The notes below the pieces were generated by a model. It saw nothing but the letters and a program-made list of their open reading frames with translations, did not search any database and was not told the origin of the DNA. The translations under genes were made by a program, and so were the position numbers. Shown here piece by piece: positions 18,347 through 26,168 of a DNA stretch of 26,168 nucleotides. Positions within the stretch are counted from its first letter, which is position 1. Each line of letters opens with the position of its first letter. The stretch is from JBLHRE01 sp047625765 (lineage in GTDB: Bacteria; Bacteroidota; Bacteroidia; Flavobacteriales; JBLHRE01): NCBI GenBank assembly GCA_047625765.1, contig JBLHRE010000010.1, positions 1 to 26,168 of the forward strand, given 5' to 3'.

Positions 18347-19535
18347 ATGAGTACAGCATCTTTTATTAAATTTTTCCCTGCCTTAAGTGGAGATTCAGCT
18401 TTTCTAAAAATAGATAACTATACAATGTTAATTGATGGAGGTTATGTAAATACGTATAGGAATCACATTAAACCTGAACTTATAAAATTGAATTCCCAAT
18501 CTATTTCATTGAAACACGTAATAATTACACATATTGACGAAGATCATATTTCTGGAATTATTAAACTTATTGAAGAAAACAAGAAATTCTTCCTTTATTA
18601 AAATTAATAATATATGGCACAATTCATTCAAACACATAAAAGAATTTAATCCCAATATTAAATTCCAAGGAAAATCTGTAAAAGAATTACAAATTAATTA
18701 TAATTTAAAAGAAGAGCAAACTGAAAAAGCAAAAGATATTTCTGCTGTTCAAGGCTCAACATTAGCTTCATTTTTATTTGAGAATAAGTATAATTGGAAT
18801 ACTGAATTTAATGGTAAAGCTATTTCTATAGACAATAAAACAACTATTAAGTTAACAGACGAAATTACATTAAAATTATTATCTCCTTCTAATGAAAAGC
18901 TTTCTACTCTAAATAAAGATTGGAAAAAGGAATTATATCAAAAAGGATACTCCACTGCAGAAGATTTAGAAGGGTTTAGTGAAATAGCTTTTGAATCTTT
19001 AGTAGCACTTCAAAAAGAACAAAAATTATTAAAAAAGAAAAGCATATCAGCCACTGGTTTAAATATAGACGAATTAGCTAAATCTATTTTCTATGAAGAT
19101 GATAGATCCGCCAACGGAAGTTCAATAGCATTTGTTATAGAATACAAAAAAAAGAAGCTACTTTTTTTAGCAGATTCACATCCCTCAATTATTATAAATA
19201 ATCTTAAATCACATTATAATGTAGAAGATTTTCCTATATGTTTTGATTTGATAAAAATTTCACATCACGGAAGTCAAAATAATACAAGTTTAGAATTATT
19301 AAAAATGATTACTTCTAAAAAGTATATATTTTCAACCAATGGGAGAACACATAATCATCCAGATAAGGAAACTATAGCTAGAATAGTTTACGAAAAAACA
19401 ACATACGCTAAAGAGTTGTTTTTTACATATCCATTAGCATCTATTGATGCTTTTAAAGATGACGTCTTAAAGCAAAAATACAACTATCAGATAACTGAAA
19501 TGAACGGTTCTGAACCTATAAAAATTGAACTATAA
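18347..19535 (+). pseudogene. Metallo-beta-lactamase-fold hydrolase, frameshifted (Avs1A-like)
   Basis: Two overlapping frames together encode one MBL-fold protein of about 395 residues. The first part (ATG 18347, stop at 18599-18601) has the GDSAFLKIDNYTMLIDGG start and the metal motif THIDEDH at residues 61-67. The second part (frame ending in TAA at 19533-19535) carries the later motifs: FLADSH, a KISHHGSQNNTS block and a final TNGRTHNHPD. This layout resembles the ComEC-type branch of the fold, which usually hydrolyses nucleic-acid phosphodiesters. Dropping one A in the stretch 18578-18586 joins the frames as ...IEENRNSSFIKINNIW, so an extra base is the likely cause: a real mutation, a sequencing error, or less likely programmed frameshifting. 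The next gene starts one base after the stop. MBL-fold proteins next to protease-STAND proteins occur in AVAST type 1 defence systems. Confidence 0.75.
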
Positions 19536-19536
19536 C

Positions 19537-22500
19537 ATGAATGATATAATTGACCCTTCACAAATTCAGAACAATATTGTTAAAATTGAATACAAAGGAA
19601 ATCAAGGTACAGGTTTTTTTGTGACGCAAAATGTTATTTTAACAGCTTTTCATACTTTTCTTGAAACAGAAATTGATAATTCTAAAATAGTAATATTAAA
19701 AAATAAAGAGATTATTACAGGACAAATATTGTCGTATAATGATGATCTTGATATTTGTTTAATTAAAACGGAAGAATCTCTAGACACGTATTTACCAATT
19801 CAAGCATCAAATCCTAAAATAAACGAAAATTGGCAAACCTTTGGATTTCCTAGTAAAGGAGAACAGGACGATCTGAAATTTTCTGGAACCATTAGCCATA
19901 AAGAAACTAAAGAAAAACACGATTTCATATTAAATTCAGAACTAGTAGAGGAAGGTTATGCTTATGGGGGGCTTTCTGGAGCTCCAGTGGTAAGTAACGA
20001 AAAAGTAATAGGAATAATCTTAAAACAAATTGACGATAAATTAGGAGCTATTTCTATTGGTAAAATTACAGATTATTTAGTGGTAAACGATATAGATTTT
20101 GAAACAGAAGGAAACCATACTGATTTACCATTACATTTTACTAACGAAATACAACGTTCGGTAAAAAACAACACAGTATTAGATCGTCTTGAAAGTGCTA
20201 CTTTAAAAAAAGGAAACTGGATTTTAATGACTGGAACTCCTGGCTCAGGTAAATCTTTGAATATAGCGACATTTAAACCAGAAAATGATTCTATTTCTAT
20301 TATAGGAAAATACTTTGTTAAAATACCTAACGACGACAAACCCAAAAGTTTAAGAATATCTAGAAGTTTTTTTCTTAAATGGTTAGAGGAGCTCATTGTC
20401 TTTACAGTTCATGGAACAGCGCTTCCTAAAGAGACTAAAAGTACAGAAGAAAGGATTGAAAGATTACCAAGTTTAGTTCAAGATTTAAGTGTCTATTACA
20501 GTAAAAATAACCAAATAGGAGTTTTATGTATTGATGGACTTGATGAAATAGAAGAATTAAAAGAATTCATTGGAATTTTAAACTTTTCATTGCCTGAGAA
20601 CATAAAAATTATGCTTTCTTGTACATCTAAAGAAATATTGCCTAGAGAAATAAAGAACTATATAAATGTTGAAGAGCAATTAATAGAGATAACACCTATT
20701 AATCGGACAAAATGTGAATACTTTATTTTAAGAGAAATAGGAAGGGGAATATTAAAAATTGAAAACGTACAACAATTAGCTCTAAAATCTGAAGGGCATC
20801 CACTATACTTAAGGTATTTAACAAGTTTTGTTAAAAATAATAAGGAATTAATAGAGGATCAAGATAATTTCGAAGGGTGGATAGAGAGAATCCCTGTTAT
20901 TGAAGGAGATATAGAAAACTATTACAATAGTATCTGGGATTTGCTATATGAGGATGAAAACAAACTTTGGATAAGTCTAAGTATTTCTCAATTAAGAAGT
21001 CCTTTAGAAAAAGAAAATATTATACTTACTTTACCAACAGATGTAAAAACTTCTTTCTACTCATCATTTCCAAGTATAAAATATCTATTTACTGAACAGC
21101 ACAATAAAATTGAAATATTCCATAACTCTTTTAAAGAATTCATAACTAAAAAAGTAGAATTTTTTATTAAAGACTGTAATGATAACATAGTTGCTTTCTG
21201 TGAAAACAATATAGATAATGAATACTCAATAGAAAATAGCTTACATCACTATACGTTAAGCAATACCCCTGAAAATGCATTACAAAATTGCAATCAAGAA
21301 TGGGCAGATAAACTAGCCCTTAATCATATTGAACCAGATCTAGTTTTATTAGATATAAAAAACACAATAAGTTTATCTCTAAAATTAAAACAAACAATAG
21401 AACTCATTAGGCTTTTACTGCTTCTACAACGTATAGAGTTTAGATACGATTATGTCTTATACGAATATGCAGAAAATATAGCATTAGCATTAATAGCGAA
21501 TGAAAAATATAAACACGCTTTAAAATATATCGTAAGGAGAAATATATTATTAGTTAACAATCATCAAGCTATAGTCTTTTTACAATTATTTTATGAAGCA
21601 GAGGCTTTTAAAGAAGCAAACATATTATTAGAAGCTATTGATGCTAGATTTAGAAAAGAAATAGAAAGTAGTGATAGTTCAGAGAAAGGCATCTCAATGG
21701 ATTTCTTTACTATGAAAGCCAATTCTCTTATCCTATCAGCAAAAGAAAATCCAAAAAAAGGATATAGAGAATATATGGCTTTTGCTAAGTTTTTACAAAG
21801 TTTAGGCGGTGAAGAAAACTATGATGACATGGAAACAACAAGTGGAGTGACTTTGATCAGAGAGGTAACTACAGGTTGGCATCAAGCATATTTAATGAGA
21901 ACTTGTAATATTCATATAGATCCTATTAAGGTCTCTGAATTCTTTGGAAATCCTCTAAATAAAAGGTGGGCAAAAATGACAGCTCTCTCTCTATATATAC
22001 ATGACAATGAACTAAATAAATACAATACAAATTATTACGACAAAAATGATGAACAGCTTAAAATTGTATCGGATATTGAATATTTGATTTCTAATCATGG
22101 CTATGTTAATGAAAAATCAGAAATAATACTATTAATTAAATCTCTTTTAAAAGATAGTAAAAATGCGTCATTAGTTACAGAGCTTATTAATAAATATTTT
22201 GATTTTGAGAAAGATGAAAATAATATAAGAGACAAAAATGGGGTAGATTTTAATTTCCCTGATTTTATAAATATTGAGTTTGAATCTAAATGTAAAGGCT
22301 ACATAAATAAAGACAATACATTCCCTCAAATTAATAATCGATGGGGAGAAAACGGTTGGGAGCTATATTTGAATAGTCTAATTGTTAAAATTAATTTTAT
22401 TGAAGGAAAAGCTTATAATTTAAAAGCAAAAGATGACTCAAATGATTACCAAATAATTAAAGAACAACTTAATTTAATTAGAACATCCTTAAACTTCTCA

Positions 22501-24717
22501 TTTGAAGAAAGAAGTAATTGGAATAGAAGTTATCAGTTGCCTGAAGCAATATTCCCTCAACTTTACGCAAAACTAATTCATTTATTCTATCACTTCAATG
22601 CTAACGAATTAGATTCTTTTCTTGATGAAATTAAACAAAAGTCTACTGATCAGTTAGGGCTCTTTTCAGAAGGTTACAGAGAAACTCTGTACGAAGTAAT
22701 TAAAGAGTTGTTACTTATAAATTATGAACCAGATAACATTCAACCGATAGTGCAACTATGGGAACAGCATATCCTTAATGGAGTACAAAATAGATGGGAA
22801 CGAACTGAAGAGCTTTTAAAAATATCTGAGATATATGCTATACTAGGAAGTACTTCCGAATTTAATTATACATTTCAAGAAGTGTTAAACACATCTATGG
22901 GACCTACTTGGTACAAAGAAGCACAATTAGATTTATTAAATTCTACACTTTCTTATTTAAAAAGCGACAGTACTAGTCTCAATAAATATATTAAAGACTA
23001 TGCTTCCTTACTAGATTATGCTTCAGGAGAAATGACTTTTCAGAGATATGTAAGATATGAGAAAGAAGGTTTTATTAGTAGTCTGATTATAAACGGTAGA
23101 CTAGATTCTGCAATAGAATACTTTAAACAAGAAATTCTTCCTCCTCCAGCATTATTAATACACAATGCTGAAAAAAGTACGTTTGATGCTCCAACAATAG
23201 GAAATGGTTATAATCTAGGTGCAAGAAATTTTGTTGAACAAAGTGGTATACTAAAAATCTTAAAAAATATTGAAGACTTATCTCCCTATTTAAAATGGGC
23301 GTTATGTAAAGTATTCACTATTAATGATGATAACTTTAGATATATAACTTCTTATGGAGCGGAAATTGCTAAAGTATTAAATGAGATAGAAGGTTTAGAT
23401 AACTCTTACATTGAAAATATAAGTGAAAGCCTATCCGAAATTATTGAAGACCAAGAACTAAATAAAGATGATACAGCAGCTCTTTTAAATAAACTTTACA
23501 TTGATTTAACGTCCTCGAACATAACTCGTTTAAAGTCGCATTTAATTAACAGAGGTATTTCTTGGGGTTCAGAAAATGAAGAAGAGAAAACGATAGAAGA
23601 CCAACCAATAGAAAAAAACAAAAAGGTTACAGAATTCGAAAAGTTCAATAACTCAGTAAACTCAACCACAGATAGGTTACAATTAGTAGAATATGGGATT
23701 AATTCTTTTGAAAAAGAAAAAATAAGTATCTGGTATAACAACTCGTCTGGAGAGCATAGCACATCGAAAAGAAATATAAAAAAACTATTAGAAACCGATA
23801 CAGAAATAACAGAGACTTTATGCTATGACATATTAAAATTCAATGAAACTCCTTGGTCAGTTTGTAAAGAAGTAATATGGTTTTTGGAAGACAAAATAAC
23901 AAAGCCACAAATTGAGAACATTTATAAAATCGTTAATAATCATTTTCATTACATTATTCGCCCTGATGGTGGTGTGAAAGAAAAATACTCTTGGCTAGAT
24001 GATAAAAATGATAAACTCAATAGCAATTCTCAAATCATCGATTTTTTAATATGGTTACTTAATCACCCTTTCACAAGTATTAGAGAAAAAACATTTACTA
24101 CTTTAGTAGAATTAGGAACATATTTAGGAGAAGAAATAATAATAAAACTAATAAAGTTTACTCTATCTGAAGATCCATTATTATCAACTGAGATAAGTTC
24201 TCATATACTAAAAAAGGTTTCGGAGATAAACCCTGAAATAATAAAAAAAACACTAGAAATAGAACCTGGTCTTGTGAACCAAATAACCAACCTCACTCAT
24301 TTCACGATTAAGTACAATTTCATCGTATTAGCAAATAATATTAAAGAGATAGGCTATAAAAAATTAGAAGATGAGTTAAATAAAACAATTCTAGATTCTC
24401 CTATTAAAACAGGTGACATTTTCTTAGAAGAAGATTTTCTAACACCTATTGAGGACACTTTAGAGAAATTAAATAATGCAAAACTTTTAAACGGAGAGTT
24501 TTGTAAAATATTAACCTCAAAAGTGAAAGAATATTGTTATCAATTAAAACCAATTGATGTGGTAAAATCAGACAAATATCTTCGTAGAAGTTTTTATAAC
24601 GAAACACAATATCGAGGTAGATACGATGATATATTAAACTACTCTTTAAATACAGCTATTACTTCTGTAGTAAATAAAGATAATATGAAGACAATTTATG
24701 AAATTTTAAATAAATGA
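19537..24717 (+). CDS. Trypsin-like protease fused to a STAND NTPase (Avs1-like defence sensor)
   Basis: The ATG at 19537 is preferred over a TTG at 19525 because it lies just after the MBL stop and gives a normal start to the protease domain; the product is 1726 residues. Residues ~10-185 form a trypsin/HtrA-like serine protease with the apparent triad H39 (TAFHTF), D72 (DLDICLIK) and S147 (GGLSGAP). A P-loop follows at 233-240 (GTPGSGKS), with Walker B at 329-337 (VLCIDGLDE). Around residue 525 the FHNSFKEF motif typical of STAND proteins closes the NTPase module. The remaining ~1150 residues are mostly helical and probably repeat-like, the usual sensor part of such proteins. By analogy with AVAST proteins, the C-terminus would bind a phage protein, the NTPase would oligomerise, and the protease would cut a partner or host protein. 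The trigger is unknown. Its stop overlaps the next start (ATGA). Confidence 0.85.
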   Translation: MNDIIDPSQIQNNIVKIEYKGNQGTGFFVTQNVILTAFHTFLETEIDNSKIVILKNKEIITGQILSYNDDLDICLIKTEESLDTYLPIQASNPKINENWQTFGFPSKGEQDDLKFSGTISHKETKEKHDFILNSELVEEGYAYGGLSGAPVVSNEKVIGIILKQIDDKLGAISIGKITDYLVVNDIDFETEGNHTDLPLHFTNEIQRSVKNNTVLDRLESATLKKGNWILMTGTPGSGKSLNIATFKPENDSISIIGKYFVKIPNDDKPKSLRISRSFFLKWLEELIVFTVHGTALPKETKSTEERIERLPSLVQDLSVYYSKNNQIGVLCIDGLDEIEELKEFIGILNFSLPENIKIMLSCTSKEILPREIKNYINVEEQLIEITPINRTKCEYFILREIGRGILKIENVQQLALKSEGHPLYLRYLTSFVKNNKELIEDQDNFEGWIERIPVIEGDIENYYNSIWDLLYEDENKLWISLSISQLRSPLEKENIILTLPTDVKTSFYSSFPSIKYLFTEQHNKIEIFHNSFKEFITKKVEFFIKDCNDNIVAFCENNIDNEYSIENSLHHYTLSNTPENALQNCNQEWADKLALNHIEPDLVLLDIKNTISLSLKLKQTIELIRLLLLLQRIEFRYDYVLYEYAENIALALIANEKYKHALKYIVRRNILLVNNHQAIVFLQLFYEAEAFKEANILLEAIDARFRKEIESSDSSEKGISMDFFTMKANSLILSAKENPKKGYREYMAFAKFLQSLGGEENYDDMETTSGVTLIREVTTGWHQAYLMRTCNIHIDPIKVSEFFGNPLNKRWAKMTALSLYIHDNELNKYNTNYYDKNDEQLKIVSDIEYLISNHGYVNEKSEIILLIKSLLKDSKNASLVTELINKYFDFEKDENNIRDKNGVDFNFPDFINIEFESKCKGYINKDNTFPQINNRWGENGWELYLNSLIVKINFIEGKAYNLKAKDDSNDYQIIKEQLNLIRTSLNFSFEERSNWNRSYQLPEAIFPQLYAKLIHLFYHFNANELDSFLDEIKQKSTDQLGLFSEGYRETLYEVIKELLLINYEPDNIQPIVQLWEQHILNGVQNRWERTEELLKISEIYAILGSTSEFNYTFQEVLNTSMGPTWYKEAQLDLLNSTLSYLKSDSTSLNKYIKDYASLLDYASGEMTFQRYVRYEKEGFISSLIINGRLDSAIEYFKQEILPPPALLIHNAEKSTFDAPTIGNGYNLGARNFVEQSGILKILKNIEDLSPYLKWALCKVFTINDDNFRYITSYGAEIAKVLNEIEGLDNSYIENISESLSEIIEDQELNKDDTAALLNKLYIDLTSSNITRLKSHLINRGISWGSENEEEKTIEDQPIEKNKKVTEFEKFNNSVNSTTDRLQLVEYGINSFEKEKISIWYNNSSGEHSTSKRNIKKLLETDTEITETLCYDILKFNETPWSVCKEVIWFLEDKITKPQIENIYKIVNNHFHYIIRPDGGVKEKYSWLDDKNDKLNSNSQIIDFLIWLLNHPFTSIREKTFTTLVELGTYLGEEIIIKLIKFTLSEDPLLSTEISSHILKKVSEINPEIIKKTLEIEPGLVNQITNLTHFTIKYNFIVLANNIKEIGYKKLEDELNKTILDSPIKTGDIFLEEDFLTPIEDTLEKLNNAKLLNGEFCKILTSKVKEYCYQLKPIDVVKSDKYLRRSFYNETQYRGRYDDILNYSLNTAITSVVNKDNMKTIYEILNK

Positions 24718-24983
24718 TTAAAAGTAGAAAGAACTACAGAGATTCCAGATTAGAGTTCGAAAGACATATCAACCTTTTAATAGAATCTATTGAAAGTGGA
24801 CAAATGAGAATACAAAAAAACCTATTTAAACCAAATGAAGGTATTTTTAAAATAAGAAATTCACCAAATAAAAGAATAAATTTAAATACAATAGATGAAA
24901 TTATAAGGACAATGGCTATGAGACCAGCTATGGAAAAACATATAAAATCTCAAATCAACAAAGAAGAAGAAAATAATGATTGA
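24714..24983 (+). CDS. Small tandem paralogue A of the defence operon
   Basis: This 89-residue protein has no recognised domain. Its ATG lies inside the stop codon of the protease-STAND gene, so it is translationally coupled to it. It looks alpha-helical and basic. It shares with the next gene the N-terminal SRKNYRDSR-EFERH block and a C-terminal RINLNTIDEIIRTMAM block. The close fit to the operon suggests a dedicated partner: a substrate, inhibitor or adaptor of the protease-STAND protein. As I recall them, AVAST type 1 loci also contain a further component besides the MBL and protease-STAND genes; whether this is its counterpart cannot be told from sequence alone. Confidence 0.75.
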   Translation: MIKSRKNYRDSRLEFERHINLLIESIESGQMRIQKNLFKPNEGIFKIRNSPNKRINLNTIDEIIRTMAMRPAMEKHIKSQINKEEENND

Positions 24984-25224
24984 AAGTAGAAAAAATTACA
25001 GGGATTCTAGAGTAGAATTTGAAAGACACTTAAATCTTCTTGGTGAAGTTATGAAAGATGGAAAGTTACAGATTACTGAAAGCTCTAGAAAATCTATTGA
25101 TGGTATTACTAAATTAAGATACTCTACTAATAACAGAATAAACTTAAATACTGTTAATGAAATGGTTCGAACTATGGCTATGATGGTGGCAAATCGAAAA
25201 GACTTTGAAGAAAATGAAGAATAA
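24976..25224 (+). CDS. Small tandem paralogue B of the defence operon
   Basis: The 82-residue product is an obvious duplicate of the preceding gene at both protein and DNA level: MIESRKNYRDSRVEFERH against MIKSRKNYRDSRLEFERH, and RINLNTVNEMVRTMAM against RINLNTIDEIIRTMAM. The middle (residues ~23-50) has diverged strongly, while the two ends are conserved. That would suit a shared fold or docking surface with a variable centre. Its start overlaps the previous stop by eight bases. No known domain, signal peptide or membrane segment is visible. Confidence 0.75.
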   Translation: MIESRKNYRDSRVEFERHLNLLGEVMKDGKLQITESSRKSIDGITKLRYSTNNRINLNTVNEMVRTMAMMVANRKDFEENEE

Positions 25225-25465
25225 AAATTTAGGAGGTATGACTCCACCAAAAACAAGAAGAGAAATGGAGCATAATTTGGCTTTATTATTTGAAGACACA
25301 TTAAACAAACTAAAAAGTAACAATAGCGATTCAAAGGAAAGTGTCTTTATATTTACTGCTCCTCATTTAAAAAAAGTTAAAACTTCTCCCAACTCAAGAT
25401 TAAACTTGCTGACTATAAACGAATCTATAAGACTTCAAGCAAATATGTTAGATTGGATGAATTAA
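25214..25465 (+). CDS. Small tandem paralogue C of the defence operon
   Basis: The product is 83 residues from ATG 25214, or 75 from ATG 25238, which lies directly after an AGGAGG that is too close to serve as its ribosome site. A TTG at 25205 is also possible. I chose 25214, which overlaps the previous gene by 11 bases. It is a more distant copy of the two preceding genes: TRREMEHNLALL matches the SRVEFERHLNLL region and SRLNLLTINESIRLQANM matches the RINLNTVNEMVRTMAM block. Again the ends are kept and the centre differs. It is the last gene of the operon; a partner role with the protease-STAND protein is inferred from position only. Confidence 0.65.
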   Translation: MKNKNLGGMTPPKTRREMEHNLALLFEDTLNKLKSNNSDSKESVFIFTAPHLKKVKTSPNSRLNLLTINESIRLQANMLDWMN

Positions 25466-26037
25466 TTTTTATTCAGCATAGAATATAAATAAAAAAAAAT
25501 TGAATCACAAACAACAACCTTATTCTAGCGTTTTATTTTCTAATTAAAATTAAGAATACTTATAAGGTAAACGCCAAAAAACAGTTTTTGATTGGATAAA
25601 TGAGGTACTTAAAATATGAAACTAACTTTATAAAATAGCCCTATTCCTCCCTTTTATCCTTTCTGATTTATGCTCAAATTTAATGAATTGTAAACATAAG
25701 AAGTATATAACTTATTGCTGCCTTATTGCCTACTTGCTAGAGTCCGAAACAAAATGTAAAAGCAACGTTAGAATTAATTAAACAAAAAAAGAACATGACA
25801 TAGTTTTAGTTTAGTCTTGATATATTTGAAACTCAAATAAAAAATTGTAACAAAATTTAAAATATTTTTTTCTTTTTTATGTTCTTCTATAATTTTTATA
25901 CCTTAGCGAAGTATCAGAAATAACTTTTAAAATTCGTACCGTAACTCGTACCGGTTTTAGAACAAATGCTAACTATTTCAAAAATACAACTAATTCATAA
26001 ACAAGTTATTAACTTTTTGTAAAAACATATTACATAA
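25466..26037. other. Non-coding A+T-rich region at the island end, with a short direct repeat
   Basis: I see no gene in these 570 bases. Short open stretches (for example codons before 25795, and 25893-26000 without a start) lack start codons or family features. TCGTACCG occurs twice, at 25934-25941 and 25946-25953, a 12-base period close to the tRNA fragment, which could be part of a recombinase binding region. A small hairpin CAAAAA/TTTTTG lies near 25574-25590. No convincing terminator for the defence operon stands out. Confidence 0.4.
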
Positions 26038-26089
26038 TTGAGGGGGTTGTGAACGCAAGTTCGTGGAAGTTCGAGTCTTCTTGTACGCA
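26038..26089 (+). tRNA. 3' half of a tRNA-Leu(GAG) gene, probable attachment-site remnant
   Basis: The sequence folds as the 3' part of a class II tRNA. Anticodon loop TTGAGGG is at 26038-26044 with anticodon GAG at 26040-26042, then the 3' anticodon strand GGTTG. A long variable arm follows (GAAC-GCAA-GTTC at 26051-26062), then the T-arm GGAAG-TTCGAGT-CTTCT (26065-26081), acceptor strand TGTACGC and discriminator A at 26089. GAG anticodon, G37, long variable arm and A73 all fit tRNA-Leu; no CCA is encoded. The 5' half is missing: the bases before 26038 do not pair with GGTTG, and no GCGTACA acceptor strand or D-arm is present upstream. A T-run at 26092-26100 follows. It is best read as a displaced 3' end left by integration at the anticodon loop, with the element to the left. 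Confidence 0.75.
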
Positions 26090-26168
26090 GGTTTTTTTTT
26101 CTTCTTTCACAAATAATTAACCAAATTATATCAGAATATTATTATTTTAGCAACATGCAAAAATTGAT

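Noticed and set aside
18534..19535. Second MBL frame as an independent gene starting at 18534
   Set aside because: Its first residues (MTKIIFLELLNLL) are an out-of-frame reading of the first MBL part; family-like sequence begins only after the frameshift point near 18582.
25231..25240. AGGAGG before ATG 25238 as a strong ribosome site
   Set aside because: Only one base separates it from the ATG, too close for normal use, and it encodes part of a plausible longer N-terminus. Shine-Dalgarno sites are also rarely used in this phylum.
24996..25334. 112-codon reverse-strand frame across the small defence genes
   Set aside because: It lies opposite three genes supported by their mutual similarity, and its Phe/Leu/Ser-rich translation is typical of antisense to A+T-rich coding DNA.
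25893..26000. Short open stretch with a RTVTRTGFRTN reading as a gene or integrase fragment
   Set aside because: It has no start codon, is only ~35 codons long, and the repeated RT reading is explained by the TCGTACCG direct repeat.
26155..26168. ATG at 26155 as the start of a following gene
   Set aside because: Only four codons are inside the window, so neither frame nor product can be judged.
1..26168. CRISPR array or rRNA genes
   Set aside because: No regularly spaced repeats with unique spacers and no rRNA-like sequence were seen on either strand.

Overview
The window comes from a bacterium of the phylum Bacteroidota, probably a marine flavobacterium-like organism. The DNA is A+T-rich, Shine-Dalgarno sites are mostly absent, the transposase remnant and defence proteins have the look of that group, and the only tRNA fragment ends without an encoded CCA. 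All genes read on the + strand. I could not run any search, so family names come from motifs read by eye.

Left part (1-17820) is one tightly packed gene row. It starts with the 3' part of a large beta-rich protein of unknown function with an acidic tail. Three tandem relatives of an HNH nuclease family follow; two have an intact HNH/zinc core and the third has lost it. The row ends with a giant 4330-residue protein. The giant has N-terminal ~130-residue repeats, a DUF6603-like beta-rich region, and about twenty degenerate LysM-like modules in three blocks separated by unrecognised domains. Gaps between genes are -4 to +14 bases, so they are probably co-transcribed. No signal peptide is visible on the giant protein. 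This row is the best candidate here for an undescribed system.

Middle (17821-18346) has no intact gene. It holds the first ~80 codons of an IS5-type transposase, cut off abruptly, then a short inverted repeat that may be the control region of the next operon. Base composition changes here: the right part is visibly more A+T-rich.

Right part (18347-25465) is an anti-phage-type operon. It encodes a metallo-beta-lactamase-fold hydrolase (broken by a one-base frameshift as given), a 1726-residue trypsin-like protease fused to a STAND NTPase with a long helical C-terminus, and three small tandem paralogues. This layout resembles the AVAST type 1 (Avs1) defence systems.

Right end (25466-26168) is non-coding and ends in the 3' half of a tRNA-Leu(GAG) gene, starting at the anticodon loop with no 5' half in front of it. 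This is the signature of a displaced attachment site, so the sequence to the left is probably the end of an integrated mobile island carrying at least the defence operon.
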